In this document: positions 1-6,466 of the stretch, in pieces
Position numbering within the stretch: position 1 is the first letter of the stretch
Layout: each line of letters starts with the position of its first letter
Virus record (IMG/VR): IMGVR_UViG_3300047320_000204
Span: 1-38,303 of that record
From: a virus
DNA length: 38,303 nucleotides
Reading direction: 5' to 3' (one strand)
The notes under the pieces: model-generated
What the model was told of the DNA's origin: nothing
Seen by the model: the letters and a program-made list of their open reading frames with translations, nothing else
Database searches by the model: none
Program-made: the position numbers and the translations under genes

Positions 1-127
1 TAAATGATGCTAAAAAACTCCGAATATCTGTCGTTGTTACCAGTACCGTTGCCTTTTGGCAAAACCGACTAAAAACAAGCAATTCACTTTTGTAGCCCAT
101 GAGTGTTTTTGCACTCAGGCCTTCTAT
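1..127. repeat. Terminal direct repeat, left copy
   Basis: These 127 bases are identical to the last 127 bases of the window (38177-38303). The repeat lies inside an integrase gene that reads continuously across the joined ends, so it is best explained as an assembly overlap of a circular molecule (127 is a common largest k-mer size) and not as a biological terminal repeat. The unique circle is then 38,176 bp. Confidence 0.95.
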
Positions 128-322
128 CTTTTTGGATGATATATACAACTCGATTTTTTCAGGGATGTCCATAGCTAACTTTAAATCTGATTTTCTCTCA
201 ATCTCGTAATTACATAATACCTCCTCCAATCGAATGGAAAGTTTATTTAACTCAACATCTGGAATAAAGGTACTAACTATCGTATTTAAGTCACTCATGA
301 GGCGCGCAGTGTCGTTTGACAT
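1..322 (-). CDS. Tyrosine integrase, N-terminal part (continues at the right end of the window)
   Basis: This is the 5' part of a tyrosine recombinase whose remainder is at 37506-38176 of the circle. The start is an ATG at 322-320 (product begins MSNDTARLMSDL) preceded by GGAGGA at 331-336. Joined to the right-end part, the protein is 330 residues. The N-terminal 75 or so residues precede a SAM-like core-binding domain (residues about 50-140), and the catalytic domain is encoded at the other end. It is divergent from the RHH gene at 438 and is driven by a consensus promoter at 367-395. An ATG at 98-100 would give a shorter 256-residue product, but that start has no ribosome site and would cut into the DNA-binding domain. 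Confidence 0.9.
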   Translation of the reverse strand, partial: MSNDTARLMSDLNTIVSTFIPDVELNKLSIRLEEVLCNYEIERKSDLKLAMDIPEKIELYISSKKIEGLSAKTLMGYKSELLVFSRFCQKATVLVTTTDIRSFLASF

Positions 323-346
323 TTATCTCATCCTCCTCTTCATTAG

Positions 347-356
347 GTTATATAAC
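347..356. promoter_or_regulatory. Operator palindrome GTTATATAAC, copy 1
   Basis: A perfect 10-bp palindrome just downstream of the -10 box of the leftward integrase promoter. The same 10 bp recur at 401-410, 54 bp away. Paired short palindromes beside a ribbon-helix-helix gene are the expected layout for an RHH autorepressor. The assignment to this RHH protein is inference. Confidence 0.6.
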
Positions 357-366
357 CCTTATAACC

Positions 367-395
367 AATATACAAACAAATATTCTGTTTGTCAA
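367..395 (-). promoter_or_regulatory. Integrase promoter, sigma-A type
   Basis: On the minus strand: TTGACA (395-390), a 17-bp spacer, then TATATT (372-367), a near-consensus promoter. The start would be near 360, upstream of operator copy 1 and of the GGAGGA ribosome site. Its -35 box overlaps the -35 box of the rightward promoter by five bases, so polymerase could occupy only one direction at a time. An inverted repeat ACAAACA-N7-TGTTTGT (372-392) fills the spacer. Confidence 0.75.
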
Positions 396-417
396 TATAA
401 GTTATATAACTTATACT
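389..417 (+). promoter_or_regulatory. RHH gene promoter, sigma-A type
   Basis: TTGTCA (389-394), 17-bp spacer, TATACT (412-417). The predicted start at about 424 falls within the AAGGAGGAGGTG ribosome site, so the leader would be unusually short (about 12-15 nt). The second GTTATATAAC palindrome lies inside the spacer, where a bound repressor would block polymerase. Confidence 0.75.
401..410. promoter_or_regulatory. Operator palindrome GTTATATAAC, copy 2
   Basis: Perfect palindrome between the -35 and -10 boxes of the rightward promoter, identical to the copy at 347-356. Likely the autoregulatory site of the downstream RHH protein (inference). Confidence 0.6.
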
Positions 418-437
418 TAAGGAGGAGGTGTTTATTC

Positions 438-593
438 ATGGCAGTTGATAAAGAAAAAAATACACAAGTACTTGTTACTTTTCCGAATGAAGTTTTAGAG
501 AGCATTGAAATTTACTGGCACGATAATAGATTAAAAAACCGCAATGAGGCGATTAGAGAATTGATCCAAAAAGGATTAAAGGACTCCAAATGA
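438..593 (+). CDS. Small ribbon-helix-helix DNA-binding protein
   Basis: Encodes 51 residues. The ATG at 438 is placed by AAGGAGGAGGTG at 419-430; the open frame continues upstream, but nothing there supports translation. Residues 9-16 form a beta strand (QVLVTFPN) followed by two helices ending in NRNEAIRELIQKGL, the fold of Arc/MetJ/CopG repressors. It is transcribed divergently from the tyrosine integrase, with paired palindromes in the shared control region, so it probably represses both itself and the integrase. The stop codon lies in the loop of its own terminator. An antitoxin role is possible, but no toxin gene is adjacent. Confidence 0.8.
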   Translation: MAVDKEKNTQVLVTFPNEVLESIEIYWHDNRLKNRNEAIRELIQKGLKDSK

Positions 594-606
594 GGAGTCC
601 TTTTTT
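581..606 (+). terminator. Rho-independent terminator of the RHH gene
   Basis: GGACTCC (581-587), loop AAATGA, GGAGTCC (594-600), then six T. The loop contains the RHH stop codon. On the opposite strand the T-run is poor, so late transcription arriving from the tail genes may read through toward the integrase. Confidence 0.85.
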
Positions 607-656
607 ATGTCCTTTTTTAAACTGGAGAGACGACACTATATGTTCCAAAGGTGACA

Positions 657-2786
657 TTAAGATACCTTACACCAAAGACTAGTTATACTGTTCCAAATAA
701 ATTTGCTCGCTTGACCACCATTGATAACAACTGTCGAACCACCTGAAACATTCGAACCACTTACCGCAAAAGTCACAGTATTTGCACTAGCCGATTCATT
801 TAAAACGGTTACTTCTTGTCCTCCGTATGTTCCTGTTTCTAGTATAGTTCCTGTAATTGCACTTGGCGGACTAACTCTTGTTAAGCTAACACCATAAGTT
901 TGTATAGTTGCGTTATTAGAATAAGCAGGCGAAGATGATGATTGTAAGAATGAAGCCATCATCCAATTTCCTGTACTAGTCCCATAGCCGACAAATAAAA
1001 CACCATTATAAATGATTCTTTGTCCGATATAGTCAGGTGGTACAAATTTTGGTGCGGCCGTATTTAATAACCGTACGCCGTTTATGTCTGCAAACTTATG
1101 GTCACTGGTGTTAAAATATCTCAATGTATAAGCACTTATATTGATTGTGGTTTTCTGAATGGAACCTGACACAATATATATAAATCTGTTCATTTCTGCC
1201 ACGCTTGAAGCGGAAAAATTATTTTCAGTAGTTCCATCAAACCCACGACCTGTGAAGGTAACATGGGAATTAATTAAGAAACCGTAATTAACAAGTTTTG
1301 TAGCAGGCCCTTTGCTCGTGGCTAAACCATCATCTAATAACTCACCTATAGTGACATTTATATTAATACGATTATCAAGACACGTACCATAGACTGCCAC
1401 TGCGCTCGCTTGATATTTATTAGCGTCAGGAACAGTTGATATTTCTGATCCGCCATAATACTGCCCGCATCGACTAAAATCACCACTAATGGAATTAAAT
1501 TGAGCATCTTGCATATAAAGACCGCAATAATTAATTTGATCGAGTGTAATGTCACTAACTACGCAACGATATGCTCCATTAAGATGTACTCCATATAATG
1601 ATGCACCATCCACTCTAAAATTTGTGATTGTACTTGCTATCCCACTTACTTTTAAACCTGTACCACACTGATTTGAACGGCACTGAACTACAGAATTATC
1701 TGTTCCTATTTCGAAACCTGTACCACAATTAAACGCATAACATCCACGAATGTAATTAAAGGAATAACTAAAAACCCCATAACCAGAACAACCAACCACT
1801 GACACGTTTTCCAATAAACTTCCCATTTGATTAAGATAGATACCGTTTACTCCTGCATTAACTGTATTCACATTATAAATAGATGCTGGTGAACCTGCTA
1901 ATGGTTTATTGGAATTAAGTGTTTGAGTGTATGAAGAACTATATAATATCAAATTCTTAATAGTACAACGAACATAATTCCCTGATTTAATCATGATTAC
2001 ATTACTTACACCGTCAGCCAATTTTATTTTTGAGTAATTTGGAAGGGTTGGCAATTCTCTAACGGAACCAGAATCCCCTATCAAAGTGACTTCTTGCCCT
2101 AATGTTATTTGTGAACTAATTAAATAAGTACCACTCGGAAAATAAAAAGTAGAAGCTTCCGCCGCATTGTTTAACAAAGTTTGAAGGGCAGAAGTGACAT
2201 CTGTTACCCCATCGTTAGCAATACCTGCTTCAACAACGTTAATCCAATCTACACCGTTCTTTTTAGTCGCCTTTTGCGCCAATAGCGTCGCCTGAGTTGC
2301 AATATCTGCACGCGCCTGGGCATCCACACCAGTGCCATGGAGACGCAAATCTTCTAGGATTGCTTCCGTGTCCGCGATGGCCTTTGTGATGGATTGCCAC
2401 TCGTTAGTGCTCTCGATAGTATCATCACTTAGAATCCCTTTTTTAGCTGTATACCTAAAATCACTTGTGACCGCTACGGTATCGGTGCCGAAATACACCA
2501 TCACCTCTGCATCATAATCCCCTTTAATCACATAAGCCTGGGTATCTAAAATAATCTCGCAGATGCCTTCTGTAGGCGTGACGATTGTACAATCTTGCAA
2601 TACGGTTGTTTTGTCAGGTTTTTTTACTGCTAATCGGACGGTAGCTCCTGTTAAATCCAGAGGTTCTTTGTCCTGGTTAATGAGGATACTTAATTTAACC
2701 GTTTTTAAATCATTGGTATTAATCGTAAAGGCGGGATTGGTTACGGATTCTTTTATATCAAGTAGCACGCTATACGTTTTAACCAT
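657..2786 (-). CDS. Tail spike / receptor-binding protein with BppU-like N-terminus and beta-helix body
   Basis: Encodes 709 residues; ATG preceded by AGGTGATACC. Residues about 1-120 resemble the phage baseplate upper protein (BppU, DUF2479) N-terminal domain, with LTGATVRLAVKKPD and GDYDAEVMV strands. Residues 120-175 are helical. From about 178 (GVDWINVVEAGIANDGVTD) it follows the pectate-lyase superfamily pattern, with a right-handed beta-helix of short repeats to about 520 and a beta-rich C-terminal part. Such proteins bind or degrade cell-surface glycans; whether this one is enzymatic cannot be told by eye. It is the last gene of the late tail cluster, preceded by a weak terminator at 2810-2835. 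Confidence 0.85.
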   Translation of the reverse strand: MVKTYSVLLDIKESVTNPAFTINTNDLKTVKLSILINQDKEPLDLTGATVRLAVKKPDKTTVLQDCTIVTPTEGICEIILDTQAYVIKGDYDAEVMVYFGTDTVAVTSDFRYTAKKGILSDDTIESTNEWQSITKAIADTEAILEDLRLHGTGVDAQARADIATQATLLAQKATKKNGVDWINVVEAGIANDGVTDVTSALQTLLNNAAEASTFYFPSGTYLISSQITLGQEVTLIGDSGSVRELPTLPNYSKIKLADGVSNVIMIKSGNYVRCTIKNLILYSSSYTQTLNSNKPLAGSPASIYNVNTVNAGVNGIYLNQMGSLLENVSVVGCSGYGVFSYSFNYIRGCYAFNCGTGFEIGTDNSVVQCRSNQCGTGLKVSGIASTITNFRVDGASLYGVHLNGAYRCVVSDITLDQINYCGLYMQDAQFNSISGDFSRCGQYYGGSEISTVPDANKYQASAVAVYGTCLDNRININVTIGELLDDGLATSKGPATKLVNYGFLINSHVTFTGRGFDGTTENNFSASSVAEMNRFIYIVSGSIQKTTINISAYTLRYFNTSDHKFADINGVRLLNTAAPKFVPPDYIGQRIIYNGVLFVGYGTSTGNWMMASFLQSSSSPAYSNNATIQTYGVSLTRVSPPSAITGTILETGTYGGQEVTVLNESASANTVTFAVSGSNVSGGSTVVINGGQASKFIWNSITSLWCKVS

Positions 2787-2809
2787 GGTATCACCTGACT
2801 TTCCTCAAA

Positions 2810-2835
2810 ATAAAAAACCTACTCATTGAGTGGTT
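2810..2835 (-). terminator. Weak intercistronic terminator before the spike gene
   Basis: On the minus strand, AACC plus ACTCA pairs with TGAGT plus GGTT with one bulged A, followed by TTTTTT. It lies between the stop at 2838 and the spike ribosome site, so it could lower spike expression relative to upstream tail genes (inference). Confidence 0.6.
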
Positions 2836-2837
2836 CT

Positions 2838-3032
2838 TCATGGATTTTCTAAAGCCGCCAATCGTGCTTCTAACGCGGAAATAATTGCGTCTGTCTCTGC
2901 TGTGGTGTAAGCACCGCTTGTTGATACCCACGTAGCTGTGGTTGTATTATATTTTTTTAAAACACTCCTTGCGGGATCGGAAGTATCCAACCAAAAAATA
3001 TTCGTATATAAGTCATCTTCCCAGGTACCCAT
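2838..3032 (-). CDS. Small tail-associated protein, unknown function
   Basis: Encodes 64 residues; ATG preceded by GGTGAGGGA. The N-terminal half has an aromatic, Thr/Ser-rich stretch (TWEDDLYTNIFWLDTSDP, then VLKKYNTTTATWVS), and the C-terminus is a short amphipathic helix (AIISALEARLAALE) that could form a small coiled coil. It sits in the tail-tip cluster between a 159-residue tail protein and the spike, 13 bp after the former, so a baseplate or fibre-linker role is likely. I do not recognise the family. Confidence 0.7.
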   Translation of the reverse strand: MGTWEDDLYTNIFWLDTSDPARSVLKKYNTTTATWVSTSGAYTTAETDAIISALEARLAALENP

Positions 3033-3045
3033 TCCCTCACCGTCC

Positions 3046-3525
3046 TTACCACTCTAAAATGGCACGGATTACTGCATCATTGGTACCAGTAGAAGCTGAA
3101 ACGTTATCGTCGTGCCCTACAATTTTATCGTCATAAATATATAACCGTTTGTTTGTTAACGTGTAGGTGGAAGCCGAAAGAGCAATAGGAATCGTAAATA
3201 GGTGCGATTTTCCATTCATAGCCGTCCCATACCATTTCGGAATGACATGTGTAACGAAATCATAATCATTCGAGCCAACCCCGGGGTCGTAATCTGACCA
3301 TATGATAATCCAGCCATTCTGGCACTCCGAAAGCTTCTTTGTGGGAACAAGCGCTGATGCTGGCGGTCCTGGTGGGTATCCCGCCCCTGTCCACAATGCA
3401 TCCTGCACATAAAGTTTAGCAATCTCTGTGTCTAGTTTATTTAAGTTTTCATTATAATCCGTCCATGTTTGTAACTTTGTATCAGTTGCTTGCCATTGCT
3501 TTAAAAGTAAGTTGGGCGTTGTCAT
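3046..3525 (-). CDS. Tail-tip / baseplate protein, unknown family
   Basis: Encodes 159 residues from the ATG at 3525-3523, chosen because GCGAGGTG lies 5-12 bases upstream and the start overlaps the previous stop as TAATG. A start seven codons earlier is open but lacks a ribosome site. The N-terminal 45 residues are helical (LLLKQWQATDTKLQTW, then LNKLDTEIAKLY). Residues 70-159 are beta-rich with many aromatics (IIWSDYDPG, HVIPKWYG, YTLTNKRLYIYDDKI), like a small receptor-binding or carbohydrate-binding domain. It is translationally coupled to the tail protein upstream. Function inferred only from position. Confidence 0.75.
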   Translation of the reverse strand: MTTPNLLLKQWQATDTKLQTWTDYNENLNKLDTEIAKLYVQDALWTGAGYPPGPPASALVPTKKLSECQNGWIIIWSDYDPGVGSNDYDFVTHVIPKWYGTAMNGKSHLFTIPIALSASTYTLTNKRLYIYDDKIVGHDDNVSASTGTNDAVIRAILEW

Positions 3526-4781
3526 TAGGACACCTCGCTTTCCCACGTTTGATATAAATCTTCATCTGTCCATGTAACTTGTACCAGTTCTGGCGGTTGC
3601 GGACCTTTGAATATTTGTTCGTACACATCATCCCATTGCGCTTCTTTATAAAGGAGTTTTGACTGCAAGGCCCTCATATCTTTCGTAATATTACTCTTGG
3701 CTAGCTTAAAGTTACCAAGCGTGCATTTATCACGGGACGGGTCACTAAAGCTCGTTTCTAAGTATCTTACACGTGCCTCTAAATATAGTGCGGGAGAAAA
3801 GGTCTCGTCTATAGCATATAAAGTGTCGCCGAGTCGTGTTTTTTCGTGCTCGGCACCAGTTAATCTTTCAAGCAAAGCGACGTCGAGCTCATACGTAATT
3901 TTAGGATTTTTCCGCTGTTGTAAAACTGCCCACGTTTTATCGAGAAGAGTACTAGGATCCGTCGTGTCGTACTGAAATACGCCAAAAAGATGTTTCCCTT
4001 TGATTCCGTATTGTTGCTGCGCAACGGAATCGCCTACCCAATCCTGATTTAACGGTTTTAGGTAAGGAGTACTTTTCGATATGCTTTTAAAAGTGGTAAT
4101 AATCCCTTTCGCATCTGCCTTACCCACTCCAATTAAGGCTGTGACTAAATCAGACATATCGACTTTTCGACGGATAGAGGTTATGTCTTTGTTATACGTA
4201 AACCTTTTTTTCGTGTCATTACCTCTTTTTTTAACGAGATCCACGTATCTACCGACTATTTCGCCATTTTCCATCTTGACTCGAAAACTTAACTCGCCGT
4301 TAAATCTATCAGATACATATTGCAAGGATGCTAAAACAGTTTGGTAGTCCTCAAAATAAAAATTGTCTACCCCAAAGTATTCCGTGTCTCCGCGCACCCA
4401 TCTCGTATCTGCCAGAACAATATCCAGTATTTGATTGACGTTTTTACTCATATGAGTGATGGGCCGAAAAATATCATTTAGTAATTCAAGCCCTGCATTT
4501 TCCGCGTAAATATATTTGTCTCCCATCTCCGCATGAGTTTCCTCGATTTGGATGACGGTAAACATAATGAGCTCATTATCTAAGTTTTTTCGGACAATAA
4601 AACCACCCTCTACTACTTCATTAGCGTTAGGGTGGTTAGATGGAATGCGGAACTCGTAACTGGATGTTCCTGTGTCCAGGTCTTCTTTTAAAAGGTCATC
4701 ATAATATGGGCAAGAGTCAGGGCTCCCGTTATTCGTAAAGATGGCTTGTACTTTTTCATGGCGGTCAAGATAAAATATCAT
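3525..4781 (-). CDS. Tail-associated structural protein (Tal-like / prophage endopeptidase tail family)
   Basis: Encodes 418 residues, with an ATGA overlap with the Dit gene. The beginning (MIFYLDRHEKVQAIFTNN, then EFRIPSNHPNA) and the IQIEETHAEMG-YIYAENAGLELLNDIF stretch follow the phage minor structural protein N-terminal domain, the gp27-like hub that caps siphophage tails below Dit. No clear C-terminal peptidase or lytic domain is visible, and the protein is shorter than many Tal homologues, so the host-contact function is probably carried by the separate downstream proteins. Confidence 0.8.
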   Translation of the reverse strand: MIFYLDRHEKVQAIFTNNGSPDSCPYYDDLLKEDLDTGTSSYEFRIPSNHPNANEVVEGGFIVRKNLDNELIMFTVIQIEETHAEMGDKYIYAENAGLELLNDIFRPITHMSKNVNQILDIVLADTRWVRGDTEYFGVDNFYFEDYQTVLASLQYVSDRFNGELSFRVKMENGEIVGRYVDLVKKRGNDTKKRFTYNKDITSIRRKVDMSDLVTALIGVGKADAKGIITTFKSISKSTPYLKPLNQDWVGDSVAQQQYGIKGKHLFGVFQYDTTDPSTLLDKTWAVLQQRKNPKITYELDVALLERLTGAEHEKTRLGDTLYAIDETFSPALYLEARVRYLETSFSDPSRDKCTLGNFKLAKSNITKDMRALQSKLLYKEAQWDDVYEQIFKGPQPPELVQVTWTDEDLYQTWESEVS

Positions 4782-6466
4782 AAGTATCTCTCCGTAAACT
4801 CTGCCGTAAAAGTAGCCTCTGGGTCGTCCGTGTTAACCTTCACTTGCGTTTCGCCTTCGTAAACTGGAAAAAAGGTTGATGCAACATCCACTGCTTGTAT
4901 AAAAGGCTCTTCGTTAAGCCATACGCTACTGTCTGATAAATCCACTTCCAACTTATCACCACTTTGAAAAATAGCAGGCACATCGATGATTGTGTCTGTA
5001 TTATGCTTAAGTACCTTTAAATCAGTCACTCTCATTCGCTGAACAACCGGAGTCGTATCGTACTGAGCATAATGGATGACGATATAAGATAGTGCGGACG
5101 TGGTAAAGGTGTCGTTCTTATCATAAAACGTTTTTGGTTTTATTACATGTTTTTTCTTACCGTTTACAATTCTAGGAAATTCTGCGTACCACACATTCGC
5201 ATTGCTTTTCTTATCATAGACTCGTTTCAGTGTAAATTCACCGTAAAAATCGTTAAAATCGCCCACATGCGAAGGATACAGCCACTTGGTAACAGTCTTA
5301 TCGTACACTTGTATCTTTCTGCCCACCTTTAAAGCGTCAGTGGTCCGTGATTTATTAAGTGTAGCCAGGTCCTTTGCAGACATATGATACTGCTTCGCTA
5401 TAGATTCCCACGTATCTTTTTTCTTCACGGTATACGACTTATACGTTTTTTGAAGTTTTTTCTTTCCCGCAGGTGCTTTTGGTTCACTTTCTAAAAAGGT
5501 GGTATTGCCGATAAAAATTTCTGGCACGTTAAACTCGTATTGCTTGTAGGAATCACGCATTACCATTTTCCCAATCTTTCCTCCCGATTGATTAAAGAGA
5601 TAAATTTCTAATCTTCCTGCCCTGTCACCGTCCAACTTCGAAGTGCCGTCCTCGGAAATGAAATCGATTCTTGCCTTTACCTCAAAGTCCTGGACTAACT
5701 GTGATAAATCTTTTCGGATCGCAGGACCGTGCCACGTCTTAGCGCCTACGGCTCCAGCCCCGTAACTCGATGCTTGGATGCCGTCGTTCACGGAGATAAA
5801 CGAGCCTGCACTTAATCTACCACTATCGAGTCCCGCACCCGCATTTGCCCACCCACTTACACTCGTCATTGCATCGTTTAAGATCGTTTGTGTTTTTGGC
5901 AGCACGACTTGGTCAGGGTCGCTTGGATTACCAATTAGGATAACCCCGTCAGGGCTGATGAACGAAACGAACGTGGCATCATTTTGAAACGTCACGTTAA
6001 ACTTCGGAAACGTTGTGGTGGTCCCTTTGTTGTCAAATAGAAACATCCCCGCACTTGGTTCAATGGTTTTTACCTCTGTACTATAAGCAAAAGGATCCGG
6101 ACAGATAAACGAGAGGGTTCCTCTGCCTATAGTCATTAGCCCATTTGTCATATCCGTTTCCCCGGATAAAATAGCGTAATAAAATTTATCTGATTCATCT
6201 GAAATAACTAACTCGCTAGGTTCTTCTATATCTAAACAAAATGCCAAAAATCGCAAGGTATCCATATACTCAGTAGGTGTGGAGGCTAATACCACAAGTT
6301 CAATATCTATTTTACGCACTCCATATCTGGCACCTGTAAAATAGCTTCCATGACGAGCCGGAACATTTAATAATGATATTTCACGTGGAGGGAGGATGCT
6401 TCTTGTGACTTTTTGTATATAAAAGTAATGGCTTAATTCTATACCTGCATAGGTGACTGATCTCAT
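4778..6466 (-). CDS. Distal tail protein (Dit) with an inserted LysM domain
   Basis: Encodes 562 residues; ATG preceded by GGGGGGAGTG and overlapping the tape-measure stop as ATGA. Residues 1-135 match the siphovirus Dit N-terminal ring domain (RSVTYAGIELS, LPPREISLLNVPARHGSYFTGARYG, ICPDPFAYS). A long insertion follows, with a beta-sandwich-like part (about 200-320) and a LysM motif at about 343-388 (SYTVKKKDTWESIAKQYHMS, then LKVGRKIQVY). The C-terminal part returns to Dit-like strands (DLSDSSVWLN). Dit forms the hub linking tail tube and tip. LysM domains bind peptidoglycan, so this looks like an evolved Dit carrying its own wall-binding module. Confidence 0.88.
   Translation of the reverse strand: MRSVTYAGIELSHYFYIQKVTRSILPPREISLLNVPARHGSYFTGARYGVRKIDIELVVLASTPTEYMDTLRFLAFCLDIEEPSELVISDESDKFYYAILSGETDMTNGLMTIGRGTLSFICPDPFAYSTEVKTIEPSAGMFLFDNKGTTTTFPKFNVTFQNDATFVSFISPDGVILIGNPSDPDQVVLPKTQTILNDAMTSVSGWANAGAGLDSGRLSAGSFISVNDGIQASSYGAGAVGAKTWHGPAIRKDLSQLVQDFEVKARIDFISEDGTSKLDGDRAGRLEIYLFNQSGGKIGKMVMRDSYKQYEFNVPEIFIGNTTFLESEPKAPAGKKKLQKTYKSYTVKKKDTWESIAKQYHMSAKDLATLNKSRTTDALKVGRKIQVYDKTVTKWLYPSHVGDFNDFYGEFTLKRVYDKKSNANVWYAEFPRIVNGKKKHVIKPKTFYDKNDTFTTSALSYIVIHYAQYDTTPVVQRMRVTDLKVLKHNTDTIIDVPAIFQSGDKLEVDLSDSSVWLNEEPFIQAVDVASTFFPVYEGETQVKVNTDDPEATFTAEFTERYL

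Noticed and set aside
1-127. Biological direct terminal repeats of a linear phage
   Set aside because: They lie inside a single reading frame that is intact only when one copy is removed, and the length equals a common assembler k-mer.
372-392. LexA box between the divergent integrase and RHH promoters
   Set aside because: ACAAACA-N7-TGTTTGT lacks the GAAC-N4-GTTC core and spacing; more likely another repressor site.
234-437. N-terminal extension of the RHH gene as part of a 119-residue frame
   Set aside because: It runs through two promoters and operators and part of the integrase gene; the ATG at 438 has an ideal ribosome site and the product then has normal RHH length.
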